In this document: positions 27,704 through 37,128 of the stretch, in pieces
Layout: every line of letters starts with the position of its first letter
How positions within the stretch are numbered: the first letter of the stretch is position 1
From: Streptomyces pilosus
GTDB taxonomy: Bacteria > Actinomycetota > Actinomycetes > Streptomycetales > Streptomycetaceae
NCBI RefSeq assembly: GCF_014649835.1
Contig: NZ_BMTU01000003.1
Location: forward strand, 186,001-250,000
DNA length: 64,000 bases
Reading direction: 5' to 3'
Translations under genes and position numbers: made by a program
Notes under the pieces: generated by a model
Database searches by the model: none
Seen by the model: only the letters and a program-made list of their open reading frames with translations
What the model was told of the DNA's origin: nothing

Positions 27704-28617
27704 CATCGACGAAGGACATGGCGGAGCACCCGGACGTCACGGAGATCTCCGACCTCACCGAGGGGCTCCTCCCCTCGGCCCGGAGTGCCGACGTGCGCCG
27801 GCATCTGGAGACGTGCCCTCTCTGCGCGGACGTCCACTCCTCTCTCCAGGAGATCCGTCACCTGCTCGGTGCGGTGGACGGGCCGCCCCGCATGCCCGCC
27901 GAGGTGGCAGGGCGTATCGATGCGGCGCTCGCCGCGGAGGCACTGCTCCAGGCCACCGCGCCGGGGACCGGGACGGCCGACGCGCCGCTTGTCGTGACGC
28001 CCGCCGTGCCGGACGACGATGCCTCGCATGTTTCACGTGAAACATCGGTGTCCACGGAGCGGCCCGCCGGGCGTCCCCGCTCGTCCAGCACCGGCCCGGG
28101 GCGCAAGGGCCGGTTGCGCGGCGGACGCCGTCGGGCCGCCGTCCTGGGGACCGTCTTCACCGTCGCCGCTCTGGGTCTAGGCTCCGTGATCCTCTCTTCC
28201 CTGGACGACGGCACAGGGCCTCAGGAGAGGCATCGGACGACCGCGGCGGACACCTTCTCCGAGGGAAAGCTGGAGCAGCAGGTCTCCGATCTCCTCGCGA
28301 AGGGCGACAGCCAGGCCAAGGGGACCGGATCCCCGCAGACCTTCGGGCTGGAGTCGGAGAGAGGCGGCGCCGCGAGCCCGAGGGTGCTCAAGGAGCCCCT
28401 GGTGCCGCAGTGCGTCCGCGAAGGCATCGGGCGCGACGACATCGCCCTCGCCTCCGAGCAGGGCACGTACGAGGGGAAGAAGGCACTTCTCGTGGTGCTC
28501 CCCGATGCCTCGGACGAGACCCGTGTCATCGCGTACGTCGTCGACACGGCTTGTGTGGACACCCCGTCCTCGACCGTCACGGCAGAGGTTCTGCTGCAGC
28601 ACTCGTACACGCGCTGA
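27700..28617 (+). CDS. ZAS-type anti-sigma factor for SigM
   Basis: 305 aa. The N-terminal zinc-binding anti-sigma motif is H35-x3-C39-x2-C42 ('HLETCPLC'), which holds an ECF sigma factor inactive until a redox or envelope signal. A membrane helix lies near 145-167 ('AVLGTVFTVAALGLGSVIL'), with an extracytoplasmic C-terminal sensor part ending 'VTAEVLLQHSYTR'. GTG 27700 overlaps the sigM stop; ATG 27718 is the alternative start. A perfect parS site lies inside the gene at 28030-28043 and is read as coding sequence ('HVSRETS'). Confidence 0.88.
   Translation: MTSTKDMAEHPDVTEISDLTEGLLPSARSADVRRHLETCPLCADVHSSLQEIRHLLGAVDGPPRMPAEVAGRIDAALAAEALLQATAPGTGTADAPLVVTPAVPDDDASHVSRETSVSTERPAGRPRSSSTGPGRKGRLRGGRRRAAVLGTVFTVAALGLGSVILSSLDDGTGPQERHRTTAADTFSEGKLEQQVSDLLAKGDSQAKGTGSPQTFGLESERGGAASPRVLKEPLVPQCVREGIGRDDIALASEQGTYEGKKALLVVLPDASDETRVIAYVVDTACVDTPSSTVTAEVLLQHSYTR
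28030..28043. other. parS: parS site 5 (inside anti-sigma gene)
   Basis: Perfect GTTTCACGTGAAAC, symmetrical out to 18 bp, within the linker between the zinc motif and the membrane helix. Confidence 0.93.
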
Positions 28618-28711
28618 CGATCCACGCGTGGTCTTCGCCCTGCGTGGTATCCCCTACGGTGTGTGCCCCTTCCGGCCTCCGGTGGGGCGTACGCGTGTGC
28701 GCGGGCACGCC

Positions 28712-28738
28712 GGGAATGCACGCCCCTTAGGATCCGTT
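28712..28738 (+). promoter_or_regulatory. Sigma-R type promoter for trxBA
   Basis: GGGAAT at 28712-28717, exactly 18 bases, then GTT at 28736-28738. This is the consensus of the Streptomyces thiol-oxidative-stress sigma factor SigR, about 71 bases upstream of the trxB start codon. Control of trxBA by SigR is established in Streptomyces. Confidence 0.85.
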
Positions 28739-28808
28739 GGGTGGGGTGAGAGTCCCGACAGAAACTCCCCCGGTCGAACGACGCAGACCAGAGACGAGGA
28801 AACAAGCC

Positions 28809-29777
28809 GTGAGTGACGTCCGTAACGTGATCATCATCGGCTCGGGGCCCGCCGGCTACACGGCGGCGCTCTACACCGCCCGTGCGTCGCTGAAGCCCTT
28901 GGTGTTCGAGGGCGCCGTCACCGCCGGCGGGGCCCTGATGAACACCACCGAGGTGGAGAACTTCCCCGGCTTCCAGGACGGCATCATGGGCCCCGAGCTC
29001 ATGGACAACATGCGGGGTCAGGCGGAGCGCTTCGGTGCCGAGCTCATCCCGGACGATGTGGTCTCCGTCGACCTCACCGGAGAGATCAAGACCGTCACGG
29101 ACACCGCCGGTACGGTGCACAAGGCCAAGGCCGTCATCGTCACCACCGGCTCGCAGCACCGCAAGCTCGGTCTCCCCAACGAGGACGCGCTCTCCGGACG
29201 CGGCGTCTCCTGGTGTGCCACGTGTGACGGCTTCTTCTTCAAGGACCAGGACATCGCCGTGATCGGTGGCGGTGACACCGCGATGGAGGAGGCCACCTTC
29301 CTCTCGCGCTTCGCCAAGTCCGTGACGATCGTCCACCGCCGTGACACCCTGCGCGCCTCCAAGGCGATGCAGGAGCGCGCCTTCGCCGACCCGAAGATCT
29401 CCTTCGTCTGGGACAGCGAGGTCGCCGAGGTCCAGGGCGACCAGAAGCTGTCGGGTCTGAAGCTGCGCAACGTCAAGACGGGCGAGCTCTCCGACCTGGC
29501 GGTGACGGGCCTGTTCATCGCGATCGGCCACGACCCGCGTACCGAGCTCTTCAAGGGCCAGCTGGAGCTGGACGAGGAGGGTTACCTGAAGGTCGAGGCA
29601 CCCTCGACGCGCACCAACCTCACGGGCGTCTTCGCCGCGGGTGACGTGGTCGACCACACCTACCGCCAGGCGATCACCGCCGCCGGTACCGGCTGTTCCG
29701 CCGCTCTGGACGCCGAGCGCTTCCTCGCCGCCCTCTCCGACGAGGAGAACGCGGAGCCCGAGAAGACCGCTGTCTGA
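28809..29777 (+). CDS. trxB: Thioredoxin-disulfide reductase
   Basis: 322 aa low-molecular-weight thioredoxin reductase passing electrons from NADPH through FAD to thioredoxin. The start is GTG 28809 ([26 protein letters not shown]), the FAD-binding GSGPAG motif. The redox pair is C136-A-T-C139 in '[15 protein letters not shown]', followed by the NADPH-binding '[11 protein letters not shown]' and the C-terminal FAD motif '[24 protein letters not shown]'. It is 41 bases upstream of trxA in the same operon, behind a SigR-type promoter. Confidence 0.98.
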   Translation: MSDVRNVIIIGSGPAGYTAALYTARASLKPLVFEGAVTAGGALMNTTEVENFPGFQDGIMGPELMDNMRGQAERFGAELIPDDVVSVDLTGEIKTVTDTAGTVHKAKAVIVTTGSQHRKLGLPNEDALSGRGVSWCATCDGFFFKDQDIAVIGGGDTAMEEATFLSRFAKSVTIVHRRDTLRASKAMQERAFADPKISFVWDSEVAEVQGDQKLSGLKLRNVKTGELSDLAVTGLFIAIGHDPRTELFKGQLELDEEGYLKVEAPSTRTNLTGVFAAGDVVDHTYRQAITAAGTGCSAALDAERFLAALSDEENAEPEKTAV

Positions 29778-29818
29778 CCCTCTCCCGCCCCACGCATCAA
29801 CCAGTTAAGGAGCCCCCT

Positions 29819-30151
29819 GTGGCCGGCACCCTGAAGAACGTGACCGACGATTCCTTCGAGCAGGACGTCCTGAAGAGCGACAAGCCTGTGCTGGTGGACT
29901 TCTGGGCCGCCTGGTGCGGCCCGTGCCGTCAGATCGCTCCGTCCCTCGAGGCCATCGCCGCCGAGTACGGGGACAAGATCGAGATCGTCAAGCTGAACAT
30001 CGACGAGAACCCGGGCACGGCCGCCAAGTACGGCGTCATGTCCATCCCGACCCTGAACGTCTACCAGGGTGGCGAGGTCGCCAAGACCATCGTCGGTGCC
30101 AAGCCCAAGGCCGCGATCGTCCGCGACCTCGAGGACTTCATCGCCGAGTAG
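29819..30151 (+). CDS. trxA: Thioredoxin
   Basis: 110 aa cytoplasmic dithiol reductant. The active site is C33-G-P-C36 within 'DFWAAWCGPCRQIAPSLE'. The conserved cis-proline segment 'YGVMSIPTLNVYQGG' and C-terminal helix are present. GTG 29819 follows AAGGAG. It is the second gene of trxBA and is followed by parS site 6 and a terminator. Confidence 0.98.
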   Translation: MAGTLKNVTDDSFEQDVLKSDKPVLVDFWAAWCGPCRQIAPSLEAIAAEYGDKIEIVKLNIDENPGTAAKYGVMSIPTLNVYQGGEVAKTIVGAKPKAAIVRDLEDFIAE

Positions 30152-30178
30152 AAGCGGGTCGCCTCACCGGCGGCAGAT

Positions 30179-30192
30179 GTTTCACGTGAAAC
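30179..30192. other. parS: parS site 6
   Basis: Perfect GTTTCACGTGAAAC 27 bases after the trxA stop, directly before the terminator. Confidence 0.93.
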
Positions 30193-30193
30193 A

Positions 30194-30229
30194 CGAAAGG
30201 GGCCGGCCCTGATGGGTCGGCCCCTTTCG
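30194..30229. terminator. Terminator between trxA and the GNAT gene
   Basis: Sixteen-base arms, CGAAAGGGGCCGGCCC and GGGTCGGCCCCTTTCG, with one G-T pair and a four-base loop, between convergent genes. Confidence 0.82.
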
Positions 30230-30261
30230 CATGAGCCGCTGCGGAAGAACCGCGATCCGGG

Positions 30262-30879
30262 TCAGAGGGGGCGGAGCGCCGGCTCCTTCTGCACGGCCCC
30301 GAGCAAGCGGTCCAGCGCCATCTCCACGTCTTCCTTCCAGGAGAGTGCCGTCCTCAGTTCCAGCCGCAGCCGGGGGTAAGCGGGGTGGGGGCGGACCGTC
30401 TTGAAGCCCACGGCCAGCAGGTGGTCGGCCGGCAGGACACAGGCGGGTTCCTTCCAACGAGCGTCACCGAATGCCTCGATCGCCTTGAAGCCTCGTCGGA
30501 GCAGATCCTTCGCCACCGTCTGCACCATCACCCGTCCGAGCCCCTGCCCCTGGTAGCCGGGCATGATGAACGCGGTCATCAACTGCACGGCGTCGGAGGC
30601 CACGGGACTCGTGGGAAACGCCGTGGAGCGAGGTACGTAGGCGGGGGGAGCGTAGAGGACGAAGCCCACCGGGATGTCGTCGACGTAGACGACCCGACCG
30701 CAGGATCCCCAGTCCAGGAGGACCGAGGAGATCCATGACTCCTTCTCGAGCGCGGATGTCCCCGCTTTCACCGCTGCTTCGCCACTGACCGGGTCCCTTT
30801 CCCAGAAGACGCACGAGCGACAGCGCTGGGGAAGATCCTGGAGGTTGTCCAGCGTGAGCGGTACGAGCCGACGGCCCAT
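30262..30879 (-). CDS. GNAT family N-acetyltransferase
   Basis: 205 aa. The acetyl-CoA binding motif A is visible as 'FIMPGYQGQGLGRVMVQTVAKDLLRRG' (QxxGxG). The N-terminus 'LQDLPQRCRSCVFWERDP' is characteristic of a Streptomyces subfamily next to parB. The C-terminal part 'DHLLAVGFKTVRPHPAYPRLRLELRTA' ends the fold. The acceptor substrate is unknown. The gene reads away from trxA and towards the terminator at 30194. Confidence 0.87.
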   Translation of the reverse strand: MGRRLVPLTLDNLQDLPQRCRSCVFWERDPVSGEAAVKAGTSALEKESWISSVLLDWGSCGRVVYVDDIPVGFVLYAPPAYVPRSTAFPTSPVASDAVQLMTAFIMPGYQGQGLGRVMVQTVAKDLLRRGFKAIEAFGDARWKEPACVLPADHLLAVGFKTVRPHPAYPRLRLELRTALSWKEDVEMALDRLLGAVQKEPALRPL

Positions 30880-31025
30880 AGAGGCTGTTCCTCGCTTCCT
30901 TCGCCCGCTGCCTCACGGGCGGCTGTCAGAGCGCTCCGTTCCCTGAGCAGGCTGCCGATGAAGCCGCTGACGACGCCCACCCCCAGTCCTGCGCTCACCA
31001 GTCCGGTGCGGCTCGTCATTCGCAT
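30768..31025 (-). CDS. Possible small membrane protein upstream of the GNAT gene
   Basis: An 85-codon frame starting MRMTSRTGLVSAGLGVGVVSGFIGSLL, a plausible short membrane-anchor helix followed by a charged stretch. Its last 37 codons overlap the first part of the GNAT gene in another frame. Only the N-terminal 50 residues look protein-like. It may be a real short gene or chance. Confidence 0.3.
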   Translation of the reverse strand: MRMTSRTGLVSAGLGVGVVSGFIGSLLRERSALTAAREAAGEGSEEQPLWAVGSYRSRWTTSRIFPSAVARASSGKGTRSVAKQR

Positions 31026-31123
31026 GGCCCCTGCCTGCTGTCAGAGGAACTACCGGGTTGGATGCGTCATGTCCGAACGCATCGTATCCAGGAAGCGATT
31101 CCATCGATACCGCCAAAAAGCAA

Positions 31124-31166
31124 AGGACGGACCGTGTTCCGGTACAACCCGGACACGACCCGTCCT
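31124..31166 (-). terminator. Imperfect hairpin after parB
   Basis: AGGACGG pairs with CCGTCCT, and CCGTGT pairs with ACACG across one bulge. It is about 36 bases beyond the parB stop on the minus strand. Confidence 0.55.
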
Positions 31167-31201
31167 GGTCGGCTGCCCGGCATCACCGCGCAGCCGTCGG
31201 C

Positions 31202-32302
31202 TCAGGAGTCGGCCTCCGTGGAGTCGTCGTCCACTAGACTCTTCTGCAGGACCGGCCCCTCACCCGGGGCGAGGCTGCTGAGAATGCGCTCCAGGTCCTC
31301 CATGGAAGCGAACTCGACGGTGATCTTGCCCTTCTTCTGCCCCAGGTCGACCTTGACCCGGGTCTCGAAGCGATCCGAAAGACGCGTCGCCAGCTCTGTC
31401 AGCGCCGGCGACACCAGAGCGCCGGCGCGCGGCCCCTTGGAACGCTGCGCCTTCTGGGGCCGGGACCCCATCAGGGTCACGATCTCCTCGACGGCCCGGA
31501 CCGAAAGGCCTTCGGCCACGATCCGGTGAGCCAACCGGTCCTGCTCCTCGGAGTCCTCCACGGCCAGCAGAGCACGAGCGTGTCCGGCGGACAGCACACC
31601 GGCGGCGACCCTGCGCTGGACGGTGGGCGAGAGCTTCAACAGGCGGAGCGTGTTGGACACCTGCGGGCGGGACCGGCCGATGCGGTCCGCCAGCTGGTCG
31701 TGCGTGCAGTTGAAGTCCTTCAGCAACTGGTCGTAGGCGGCGGCCTCTTCCAGCGGGTTCAGCTGGGCACGGTGCAGGTTCTCCAGCAGGGCGTCCAGGA
31801 GCAGCTTTTCGTCGTCCGTGGCCCGCACGATCGCCGGGATGGCCTCGAGGCCCGCCTCGTGGCATGCGCGCCACCGGCGTTCACCCATGATGAGTTCGTA
31901 GCGTCCCGGACCGACCTGCCGCACAACGACCGGCTGAAGAAGACCGACCTCCTTGATGGAGGTGATCAGCTCGGACAGTGCGTCCTCGTCGAAGACCTCA
32001 CGCGGCTGCCGGGGGTTCGGCGTGATGGCGTCGAGGGGGATCTCCGCGAAATGAGCACCCATGGGCGGCGCGGGGACACCAACGGCTCTTCCCAACGCCT
32101 CTTCCGTTTCACGTGAAACGGACGGCAGTGTCGCCACCTTCGCGGCGGCGATGCCACGGTCATTCGGCAGCGCCGGAACCGCGGCAGGTGAGGTAGAGGC
32201 GGTGCCTCCCCCCAACGCGGCCGGAGGCACCGTCTTCTCTGTCGGGGCAGCAGGGATCAGCGCACCGAGACCGCGGCCCAACCCCCTCCGTCGATCACTC
32301 AC
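31202..32302 (-). CDS. parB: Chromosome-partitioning protein ParB
   Basis: 366 aa CTP-dependent DNA clamp that loads at parS sites and organises oriC regions for segregation into spores. The start is GTG 32302 ([18 protein letters not shown]), overlapping the parA stop (GTGA). Domains: Arg/Gly-rich N-terminus that binds ParA; CTPase core with '[18 protein letters not shown]' and '[13 protein letters not shown]' (GERRWRA box); the helix-turn-helix '[29 protein letters not shown]' for parS; and a C-terminal dimer domain ('[20 protein letters not shown]'). A parS site lies inside the gene at 32106-32119. Confidence 0.98.
   Translation of the reverse strand: MSDRRRGLGRGLGALIPAAPTEKTVPPAALGGGTASTSPAAVPALPNDRGIAAAKVATLPSVSRETEEALGRAVGVPAPPMGAHFAEIPLDAITPNPRQPREVFDEDALSELITSIKEVGLLQPVVVRQVGPGRYELIMGERRWRACHEAGLEAIPAIVRATDDEKLLLDALLENLHRAQLNPLEEAAAYDQLLKDFNCTHDQLADRIGRSRPQVSNTLRLLKLSPTVQRRVAAGVLSAGHARALLAVEDSEEQDRLAHRIVAEGLSVRAVEEIVTLMGSRPQKAQRSKGPRAGALVSPALTELATRLSDRFETRVKVDLGQKKGKITVEFASMEDLERILSSLAPGEGPVLQKSLVDDDSTEADS
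32106..32119. other. parS: parS site 7 (inside parB)
   Basis: Perfect GTTTCACGTGAAAC in the 5' part of parB, between the N-terminal motif and the CTPase core. Confidence 0.93.
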
Positions 32303-33375
32303 TGGACGCCCTCCACCATGGTCGGATCATTCTGCTGTGCGCCGATGTGTGCCTGCGCCGCGTCATACCTGACGCCGACCCCCCTCAGCGCGATCTCTCG
32401 TGCCGCCTCGAAGTAGGAGAGGGCACCGCTTGATCCTGGATCGTAAGTCAGCACTGTCTGCCCATAGCTCGGCGCCTCCGAGATACGGACGGAGCGGGGG
32501 ATGCTCGTCCGCAGCACCTCGTCGCCGAAGTGGGTGCGCACCTCGTCCGCGACCTGCGACGCAAGCCGCGTGCGACCGTCGTACATGGTGAGCAGGATCG
32601 TCGAAACGTGCAGGGTGGGGTTGAGGTGCCCCCGGACCAGGTCGACGTTGCGGAGCAGTTGCCCCAGGCCCTCCAGTGCGTAGTACTCGCACTGGATCGG
32701 GATCAGGACTTCCTGACCGGCCACCAGGGCGTTGACCGTCAGCAGACCGAGGGAGGGCGGGCAGTCGATGAGGATGTAGTCCAGCGGCTGCTCATAGGCC
32801 TGGATGGCCCGCTGGAGCCGGCTCTCCCGCGCCACCAGCGACACCAGCTCGATCTCCGCACCGGCGAGATCGATGGTGGCGGGCGCGCAGAACAGACCCT
32901 CGACGTCGGGGACCGGCTGAACGACCTCCGCAAGCGGCCTGCTGTCCACCAGTACGTCGTAGATGGAGGGGACCTCTGCGTGGTGGTCGATGCCCAGGGC
33001 GGTGGACGCATTGCCCTGCGGGTCGAGGTCGATCACCAGGACACGAGCGCCGTGCAGAGCGAGTGACGCGGCAAGGTTGACGGTGGTCGTCGTCTTACCG
33101 ACGCCGCCCTTCTGGTTGGCGACCACGATGACACGGGTCTGCTCGGGCCGTGGGAGACCCTCACCGGCACGACCCAGCGCCTCCACCGCCAGCTGGGCAG
33201 CACGACCGATGGGAGTGTCGTCCATCGGAGGCGGTGTTTCACGTGAAACATCCGCCCCCATCGATTCGGTACGGGGACCGGGGACCGGGTCGGTCATCGG
33301 TCCCGCGATGTTGGCGTCGGACCGCAAGGATTCACTCTCCTCGACTTCAGGCTCGCAATGAACAGAGCCTCCCAT
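32299..33375 (-). CDS. parA: Chromosome-partitioning ATPase ParA
   Basis: 358 aa with ATG 33375 ([15 protein letters not shown]) as the preferred start. Upstream starts (ATG 33444, GTG 33582) are open but the added residues look unstructured, and the last reads through parS site 9. The deviant Walker A '[20 protein letters not shown]' with its signature lysine, '[15 protein letters not shown]', and '[18 protein letters not shown]' mark a ParA/Soj ATPase. ParA forms dynamic assemblies at the hyphal tip and moves ParB complexes. Its stop overlaps the parB start. A parS site lies in its 5' region at 33236-33249. Confidence 0.95.
   Translation of the reverse strand: MGGSVHCEPEVEESESLRSDANIAGPMTDPVPGPRTESMGADVSRETPPPMDDTPIGRAAQLAVEALGRAGEGLPRPEQTRVIVVANQKGGVGKTTTTVNLAASLALHGARVLVIDLDPQGNASTALGIDHHAEVPSIYDVLVDSRPLAEVVQPVPDVEGLFCAPATIDLAGAEIELVSLVARESRLQRAIQAYEQPLDYILIDCPPSLGLLTVNALVAGQEVLIPIQCEYYALEGLGQLLRNVDLVRGHLNPTLHVSTILLTMYDGRTRLASQVADEVRTHFGDEVLRTSIPRSVRISEAPSYGQTVLTYDPGSSGALSYFEAAREIALRGVGVRYDAAQAHIGAQQNDPTMVEGVQ
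33236..33249. other. parS: parS site 8 (inside parA)
   Basis: Perfect GTTTCACGTGAAAC, coding for part of 'DVSRETPPP' in the ParA N-terminal arm. Confidence 0.93.
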
Positions 33376-33566
33376 GCCTTCGGGGTCGCGAACCAGTGAG
33401 GCCTGACGTTCTGTGGAGAAATCCACCTCTGTGGACAACTCCATCCCCCTTGAGGGGTCAGGTTCGTCGGGAACAGAGTCCTGACCCAGGGACCCGAGAG
33501 GCTTACGGTCCCGGGGTTCGGCCGCGGCGCGGCCCCGACTGATGATGCCGTGCAGAAGTGAGCGAC

Positions 33567-33580
33567 GTTTCACGTGAAAC
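33567..33580. other. parS: parS site 9 (parA upstream region)
   Basis: Perfect GTTTCACGTGAAAC about 190 bases upstream of the chosen parA start. It could let ParB influence parAB transcription. Confidence 0.93.
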
Positions 33581-33731
33581 ACGATGCACAGCGACCAGGG
33601 CCCACCCCCCGCGACACTCCGGCATGGGCAGGTTTGGCAGCTTGTGTGGAGTACGCCCGACCCTCAGGACGAGCAGTTCCCGCACAGCGGGAGGGGCGGA
33701 GTCGCCCGTCCACCACGGGCGGAGTCACGCG

Positions 33732-34451
33732 CTAACCGCGTCGGCGCCGGGTCCGCCCCGTGCGAGCCGCCTTCGCGCGCTTCGCCGCGAAGCGCACTCC
33801 TCCCGGGCTCTCGCCGACCTCGACCCGGACCACGGTCGACATCGGGTCCACGACTCCGTCACCCACGTGCACGATCGAGGTCGCCACGGCGCCGAGCTTG
33901 CTGAGCGCCGCGCTCGCGCTCTTCAGCTCCTCCTCGGCGGCATCACCCTTCAGCGCGAGCATCTCGCCGTACGGTCGCAGAAGAGGAATGCCCCAGGTGG
34001 CGAGCCGGTCGAGCGGAGCCACGGCCCGGGCGGTCACCACATGCACCGGCTGAATCTTCCCCATGACTTCCTCGGCTCGGCCGCGTACGACCGTGACGTG
34101 GTCGAGGCCGAGCAGTTCCACGACTTCGGTGAGGAAGTTGGTGCGCCGGAGCAGCGGCTCCAGCAGAGTGATTTTGAGGTCCTCCCGGACCAGCGCCAGA
34201 GGAATGCCCGGCAGCCCGGCTCCCGAACCGACATCGCACACCGTCACGCCCTCGGGCACGACCTCCGAGAGCACCGCACAGTTCAGCAGATGCCTCTCCC
34301 ACAGGCGGGGCACCTCACGCGGACCGATCAAACCTCGCTGCACACCCGCTTCGGCGAGCAGCTCCGCGTACCGGACCGCGTCCGCGAAGCGATCGCCGAA
34401 CACCTCGCGGGCCTGCTCGGGCGCAGGGGGAAGCTCCGCTGCCTCCGTCAC
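33732..34451 (-). CDS. rsmG: 16S rRNA (guanine(527)-N7)-methyltransferase RsmG
   Basis: 239 aa SAM-dependent enzyme methylating G527 of 16S rRNA; its loss gives low-level streptomycin resistance in Streptomyces. The start is GTG 34451 (VTEAAELPPAPEQARE). The methyltransferase loop 'VCDVGSGAGLPGIPLALVRED', then 'LLEPLLRRTNFLTEVVELLGLDHVTVVRGRAEE' and 'VTARAVAPLDRLATWGIPLLRPYGEMLALKG', match the GidB family. A basic tail ends the protein. It follows jag by 116 bases and precedes parA by 356 bases. Confidence 0.97.
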   Translation of the reverse strand: MTEAAELPPAPEQAREVFGDRFADAVRYAELLAEAGVQRGLIGPREVPRLWERHLLNCAVLSEVVPEGVTVCDVGSGAGLPGIPLALVREDLKITLLEPLLRRTNFLTEVVELLGLDHVTVVRGRAEEVMGKIQPVHVVTARAVAPLDRLATWGIPLLRPYGEMLALKGDAAEEELKSASAALSKLGAVATSIVHVGDGVVDPMSTVVRVEVGESPGGVRFAAKRAKAARTGRTRRRRG

Positions 34452-34567
34452 TGGGGGGACCGTCCTTCCGTACCGTGCCGACACGAACCGCCGGCACCAG
34501 AACTATCGGGCTGACAACACTAGGCCCCGCCTGCGCAACAGACGGGGCCGGTGAAACGTGAAGCCGA

Positions 34568-35080
34568 TCAGGCGGGAAGCACGACGACGAAGCGCTGCGG
34601 CTCCTCGCCCTCGGACTCGCTGCGCAGGCCCGCTGCCTTGACCGCGTCGTGCACGACCTTGCGCTCGAACGGCGTCATGGGGTCGAGGTTCACGGCCTTG
34701 CCGCTGCTCTTCGCCTCGGCGGCCGCCTTCGCGCCGATCTCGGACAGCTCCGTCCGCTTCCTGGCGCGGAAGCCGGCGATGTCGAGCATGAGCCGGCTGC
34801 GGTCCCCGGTCTCCCGGTGGACGGCCAGACGGGTGAGCTCCTGGAGTGCCTCCAGCACCTCACCGTCACGGCCCACCAGCTTCTGCAGGTCACGGCCGCC
34901 CGTGTCGCTGATGATCGAGACAGAGGCGCGGTCGGCCTCGACGTCCATGTCGATGTCACCGTCGAGGTCGGCGATGTCGAGCAGACCCTCCAGGTAGTCC
35001 GCCGCGATCTCGCCCTCCTGCTCCAGGCGGGTCAGGGTGTCTGCGCCCTCGGCAGCGGCGGCGGTGGTGCCTTCCGTCAC
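34568..35080 (-). CDS. jag: Jag/KhpB-type single-stranded nucleic-acid binding protein (KH and R3H domains)
   Basis: 170 aa SpoIIIJ-associated protein family member. The KH-like domain contains 'KLVGRDGEVLEALQELTRLAVHRETGDRSRLMLDIAGFRARK', and the R3H domain contains 'PMTPFERKVVHDAVKAAGLRSESEGEEPQRFVVV'. The N-terminal Jag domain of Firmicutes is absent, as is usual in actinobacteria. GTG 35080 starts it, 15 bases after yidC. It binds RNA and is linked to cell-wall control in other bacteria. Confidence 0.93.
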   Translation of the reverse strand: MTEGTTAAAAEGADTLTRLEQEGEIAADYLEGLLDIADLDGDIDMDVEADRASVSIISDTGGRDLQKLVGRDGEVLEALQELTRLAVHRETGDRSRLMLDIAGFRARKRTELSEIGAKAAAEAKSSGKAVNLDPMTPFERKVVHDAVKAAGLRSESEGEEPQRFVVVLPA

Positions 35081-35095
35081 GGGATGGACTCCTTC

Positions 35096-36361
35096 TTACT
35101 TCTTGGACGGGGACTTGGGCCGCTGCGGACCCTTGCGCTGTCCGGACTGGGCCTTGCTGCGGGTACTGCCGGCGGGCTTGGCCTCGCCCTTCTTCGCCGC
35201 GGAGGCGGGCGTGGTGCCCTGGGGCTCGTCCGACTTGGTCAGGGAGGTGGGCTCACCCGCCGCCTTGGCCGGGGTGGACTGGCGCTGGGACTTGCTCTGC
35301 CGCTTGGGCTGCTGCCGCTTGGGCGTGGCTCCGGTGGTCGCACCGTCCTCCGCCTGGGCCGCGGCCGTGCTCTCGCCCTTGATGACCGCGCCGTCGGTCT
35401 GGGCCGCGAGACCCGCCTTGCTGAGACCGTTGATGAACTTGCGCTCGTGCTCGTTGCGGTCCCGGCCCTTGGCGACGATGGCCTTGATGATGACGCGCTG
35501 ACGCCGGTTGCGGGTGCCGCCGTGCCGGGTGACCTGCTTGTGGAGGCGCTCCAGGTACGCGGCCTGGGCCTTGGACCCCGGCGTGGGGTTGTTGTGGATG
35601 ACGTACATCTGCTGGCCCATGGTCCACACGTTGGTGGTCAGCCAGTAGACGAGGACACCGACCGGGAAGTTGATGCCGAAGACGGCGAAGATGATGGGGA
35701 AGACGTACATCAGCATCTTCTGCTGCTGCATGAACGGCGTCTTCACCGTGGTGTCGACGTTCTTCGTCATCAGCTGGCGCTGCGTGTAGAACTGCGACAG
35801 CGACATCAGGATGATCATGATCGCCGTGACGACGCGGACATCGGTCAGCGACGAGTTCAGCGCCTCGACCTTCTCCGAGCTGTCCGTGAACTTCGCCGCG
35901 AGCGGGGCACCGAAGATGTGGGCCTTCTGCGCGCTCTCCAGCAGGCGTTCGTTGATCACACCGACGGTGTCGTTCGACGCGATGCTGTTGAGCACGTGGT
36001 AGAGCGCGAAGAAGAACGGCGACTGGGCCAGGATGGGAAGACACGAGGAGAGCGGGTTGGTGCCCGTCTCCTTGTAGAGCTTCATCATCTCTTCGGACTG
36101 GCGCTGCCGGTCGTTCTTGTAGCGCTCCTGGATCTTCTTCATCTCCGGCTGGAGCGTCTGCATCGCACGCGTCGCCTTGATCTGCTTCACGAAGAGCGGG
36201 ATCAGGCAGATGCGGATGAGGATCACCAGGGACACGATGGACAGGCCCCAGGCCCATCCGGTGTCAGGGCCGAAGACGGCGCCGTACACGCTGTGGAACT
36301 GGACGATGACCCAGGAGACAGGCGTTGTGATGAAGCTGAAGAGGCTGGCAATCGTGTCCAC
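35096..36361 (-). CDS. yidC: Membrane protein insertase YidC
   Basis: 421 aa Oxa1/YidC/Alb3 insertase folding membrane proteins with or without SecYEG. The N-terminus [30 protein letters not shown] lacks the large periplasmic domain of Gram-negative forms. The groove arginine is in '[23 protein letters not shown]'. The hairpin '[35 protein letters not shown]' and helices 2-5 follow. A long basic Lys/Gln tail (about 110 residues) is typical of the group and may bind ribosomes. Confidence 0.97.
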   Translation of the reverse strand: MDTIASLFSFITTPVSWVIVQFHSVYGAVFGPDTGWAWGLSIVSLVILIRICLIPLFVKQIKATRAMQTLQPEMKKIQERYKNDRQRQSEEMMKLYKETGTNPLSSCLPILAQSPFFFALYHVLNSIASNDTVGVINERLLESAQKAHIFGAPLAAKFTDSSEKVEALNSSLTDVRVVTAIMIILMSLSQFYTQRQLMTKNVDTTVKTPFMQQQKMLMYVFPIIFAVFGINFPVGVLVYWLTTNVWTMGQQMYVIHNNPTPGSKAQAAYLERLHKQVTRHGGTRNRRQRVIIKAIVAKGRDRNEHERKFINGLSKAGLAAQTDGAVIKGESTAAAQAEDGATTGATPKRQQPKRQSKSQRQSTPAKAAGEPTSLTKSDEPQGTTPASAAKKGEAKPAGSTRSKAQSGQRKGPQRPKSPSKK

Positions 36362-36364
36362 TAA

Positions 36365-36739
36365 TCATGCTCCTTGGGCATGGGACGAGGTCTCTGCGGC
36401 CGGGCTCGAAGGACTCGTCGGACCTGCGGGGGAAGTCTGTCCTTCGGTGGCCGGTACGGCGGCGGAGGTCCCGCCCTTGCGTGCACGCCAGGCGTTACGC
36501 AGCATTTCGTGCCACCGCGGGCGCTTGCGCGGCGGGACATGGTCCACACCGCCCAGCGACCACGGATTGCACCGCAGGATGCGCCAGGCCGTGAGTGCTG
36601 TGCCCTTGACGGCACCGTGCCGGTCGATGGCCGTGTAGCCGTAGTGGGAACACGACGGGTAGTACTTGCACACCGGCCCCAGCAGCGGACTGATCGTCCA
36701 CTGGTAGATCTTGATCAGAGCCAGCAGCGGGTACTTCAT
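36365..36739 (-). CDS. yidD: Membrane protein insertion efficiency factor YidD
   Basis: 124 aa. The core '[67 protein letters not shown]' is the YidD signature with three cysteines. The C-terminal extension of about 45 residues is Lys/Pro rich and lineage-specific. The start overlaps the rnpA stop (ATGA), and yidC begins three bases after its stop. Confidence 0.95.
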   Translation of the reverse strand: MKYPLLALIKIYQWTISPLLGPVCKYYPSCSHYGYTAIDRHGAVKGTALTAWRILRCNPWSLGGVDHVPPRKRPRWHEMLRNAWRARKGGTSAAVPATEGQTSPAGPTSPSSPAAETSSHAQGA

Positions 36740-37107
36740 CGCGCGCCCCCTCCCAGCAGCCGCCGCAGGGCGGCGTCCAGGTCTTGGGCCAGTTGTGCAT
36801 GGTCGGCGTCGCCCGCACCGGGCAGCGCTCGTACGACTACCAGGCTACCGGGGGGCAGCAGGTCGACTCGCTCGCGCATCAGATGGCGAAGCCTGCGCTT
36901 CACCTTGTTGCGCACCACCGCACCTCCCACGGCCTTGCTCACGACGAAACCCGCACGCGACGGGGGAGCGCTCTCCCCAGGCGCATGCGGGTCCGTGGCA
37001 CCGCTACGTAGGTGGACGACGAGGTGCTGGCGCCCGGCCCGGCGTCCTCGTCGTACCGCGGTCGCGAAGTCCTCGCGCCGCCTCAGCCGGTTGTCGGTGG
37101 GCAGCAC
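36736..37107 (-). CDS. rnpA: Ribonuclease P protein component
   Basis: 123 aa basic protein cofactor of RNase P, which trims tRNA 5' ends. Start GTG 37107 ([23 protein letters not shown]). The RNR motif is in '[36 protein letters not shown]'. It lies 21 bases downstream of rpmH and overlaps yidD, the conserved rpmH-rnpA-yidD-yidC order. Confidence 0.97.
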   Translation of the reverse strand: MLPTDNRLRRREDFATAVRRGRRAGRQHLVVHLRSGATDPHAPGESAPPSRAGFVVSKAVGGAVVRNKVKRRLRHLMRERVDLLPPGSLVVVRALPGAGDADHAQLAQDLDAALRRLLGGGAR

Positions 37108-37128
37108 GACGTCATGACCTGACCGGGA

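Noticed and set aside
33376..33582. Longer ParA from GTG 33582
   Set aside because: Adds unstructured residues through parS site 9. Kept as an alternative only; the start is not certain.
34549..34563. parS-like GTGAAACGTGAAG near the jag-rsmG junction
   Set aside because: Not palindromic; the right arm does not match GTTTCACGTGAAAC.
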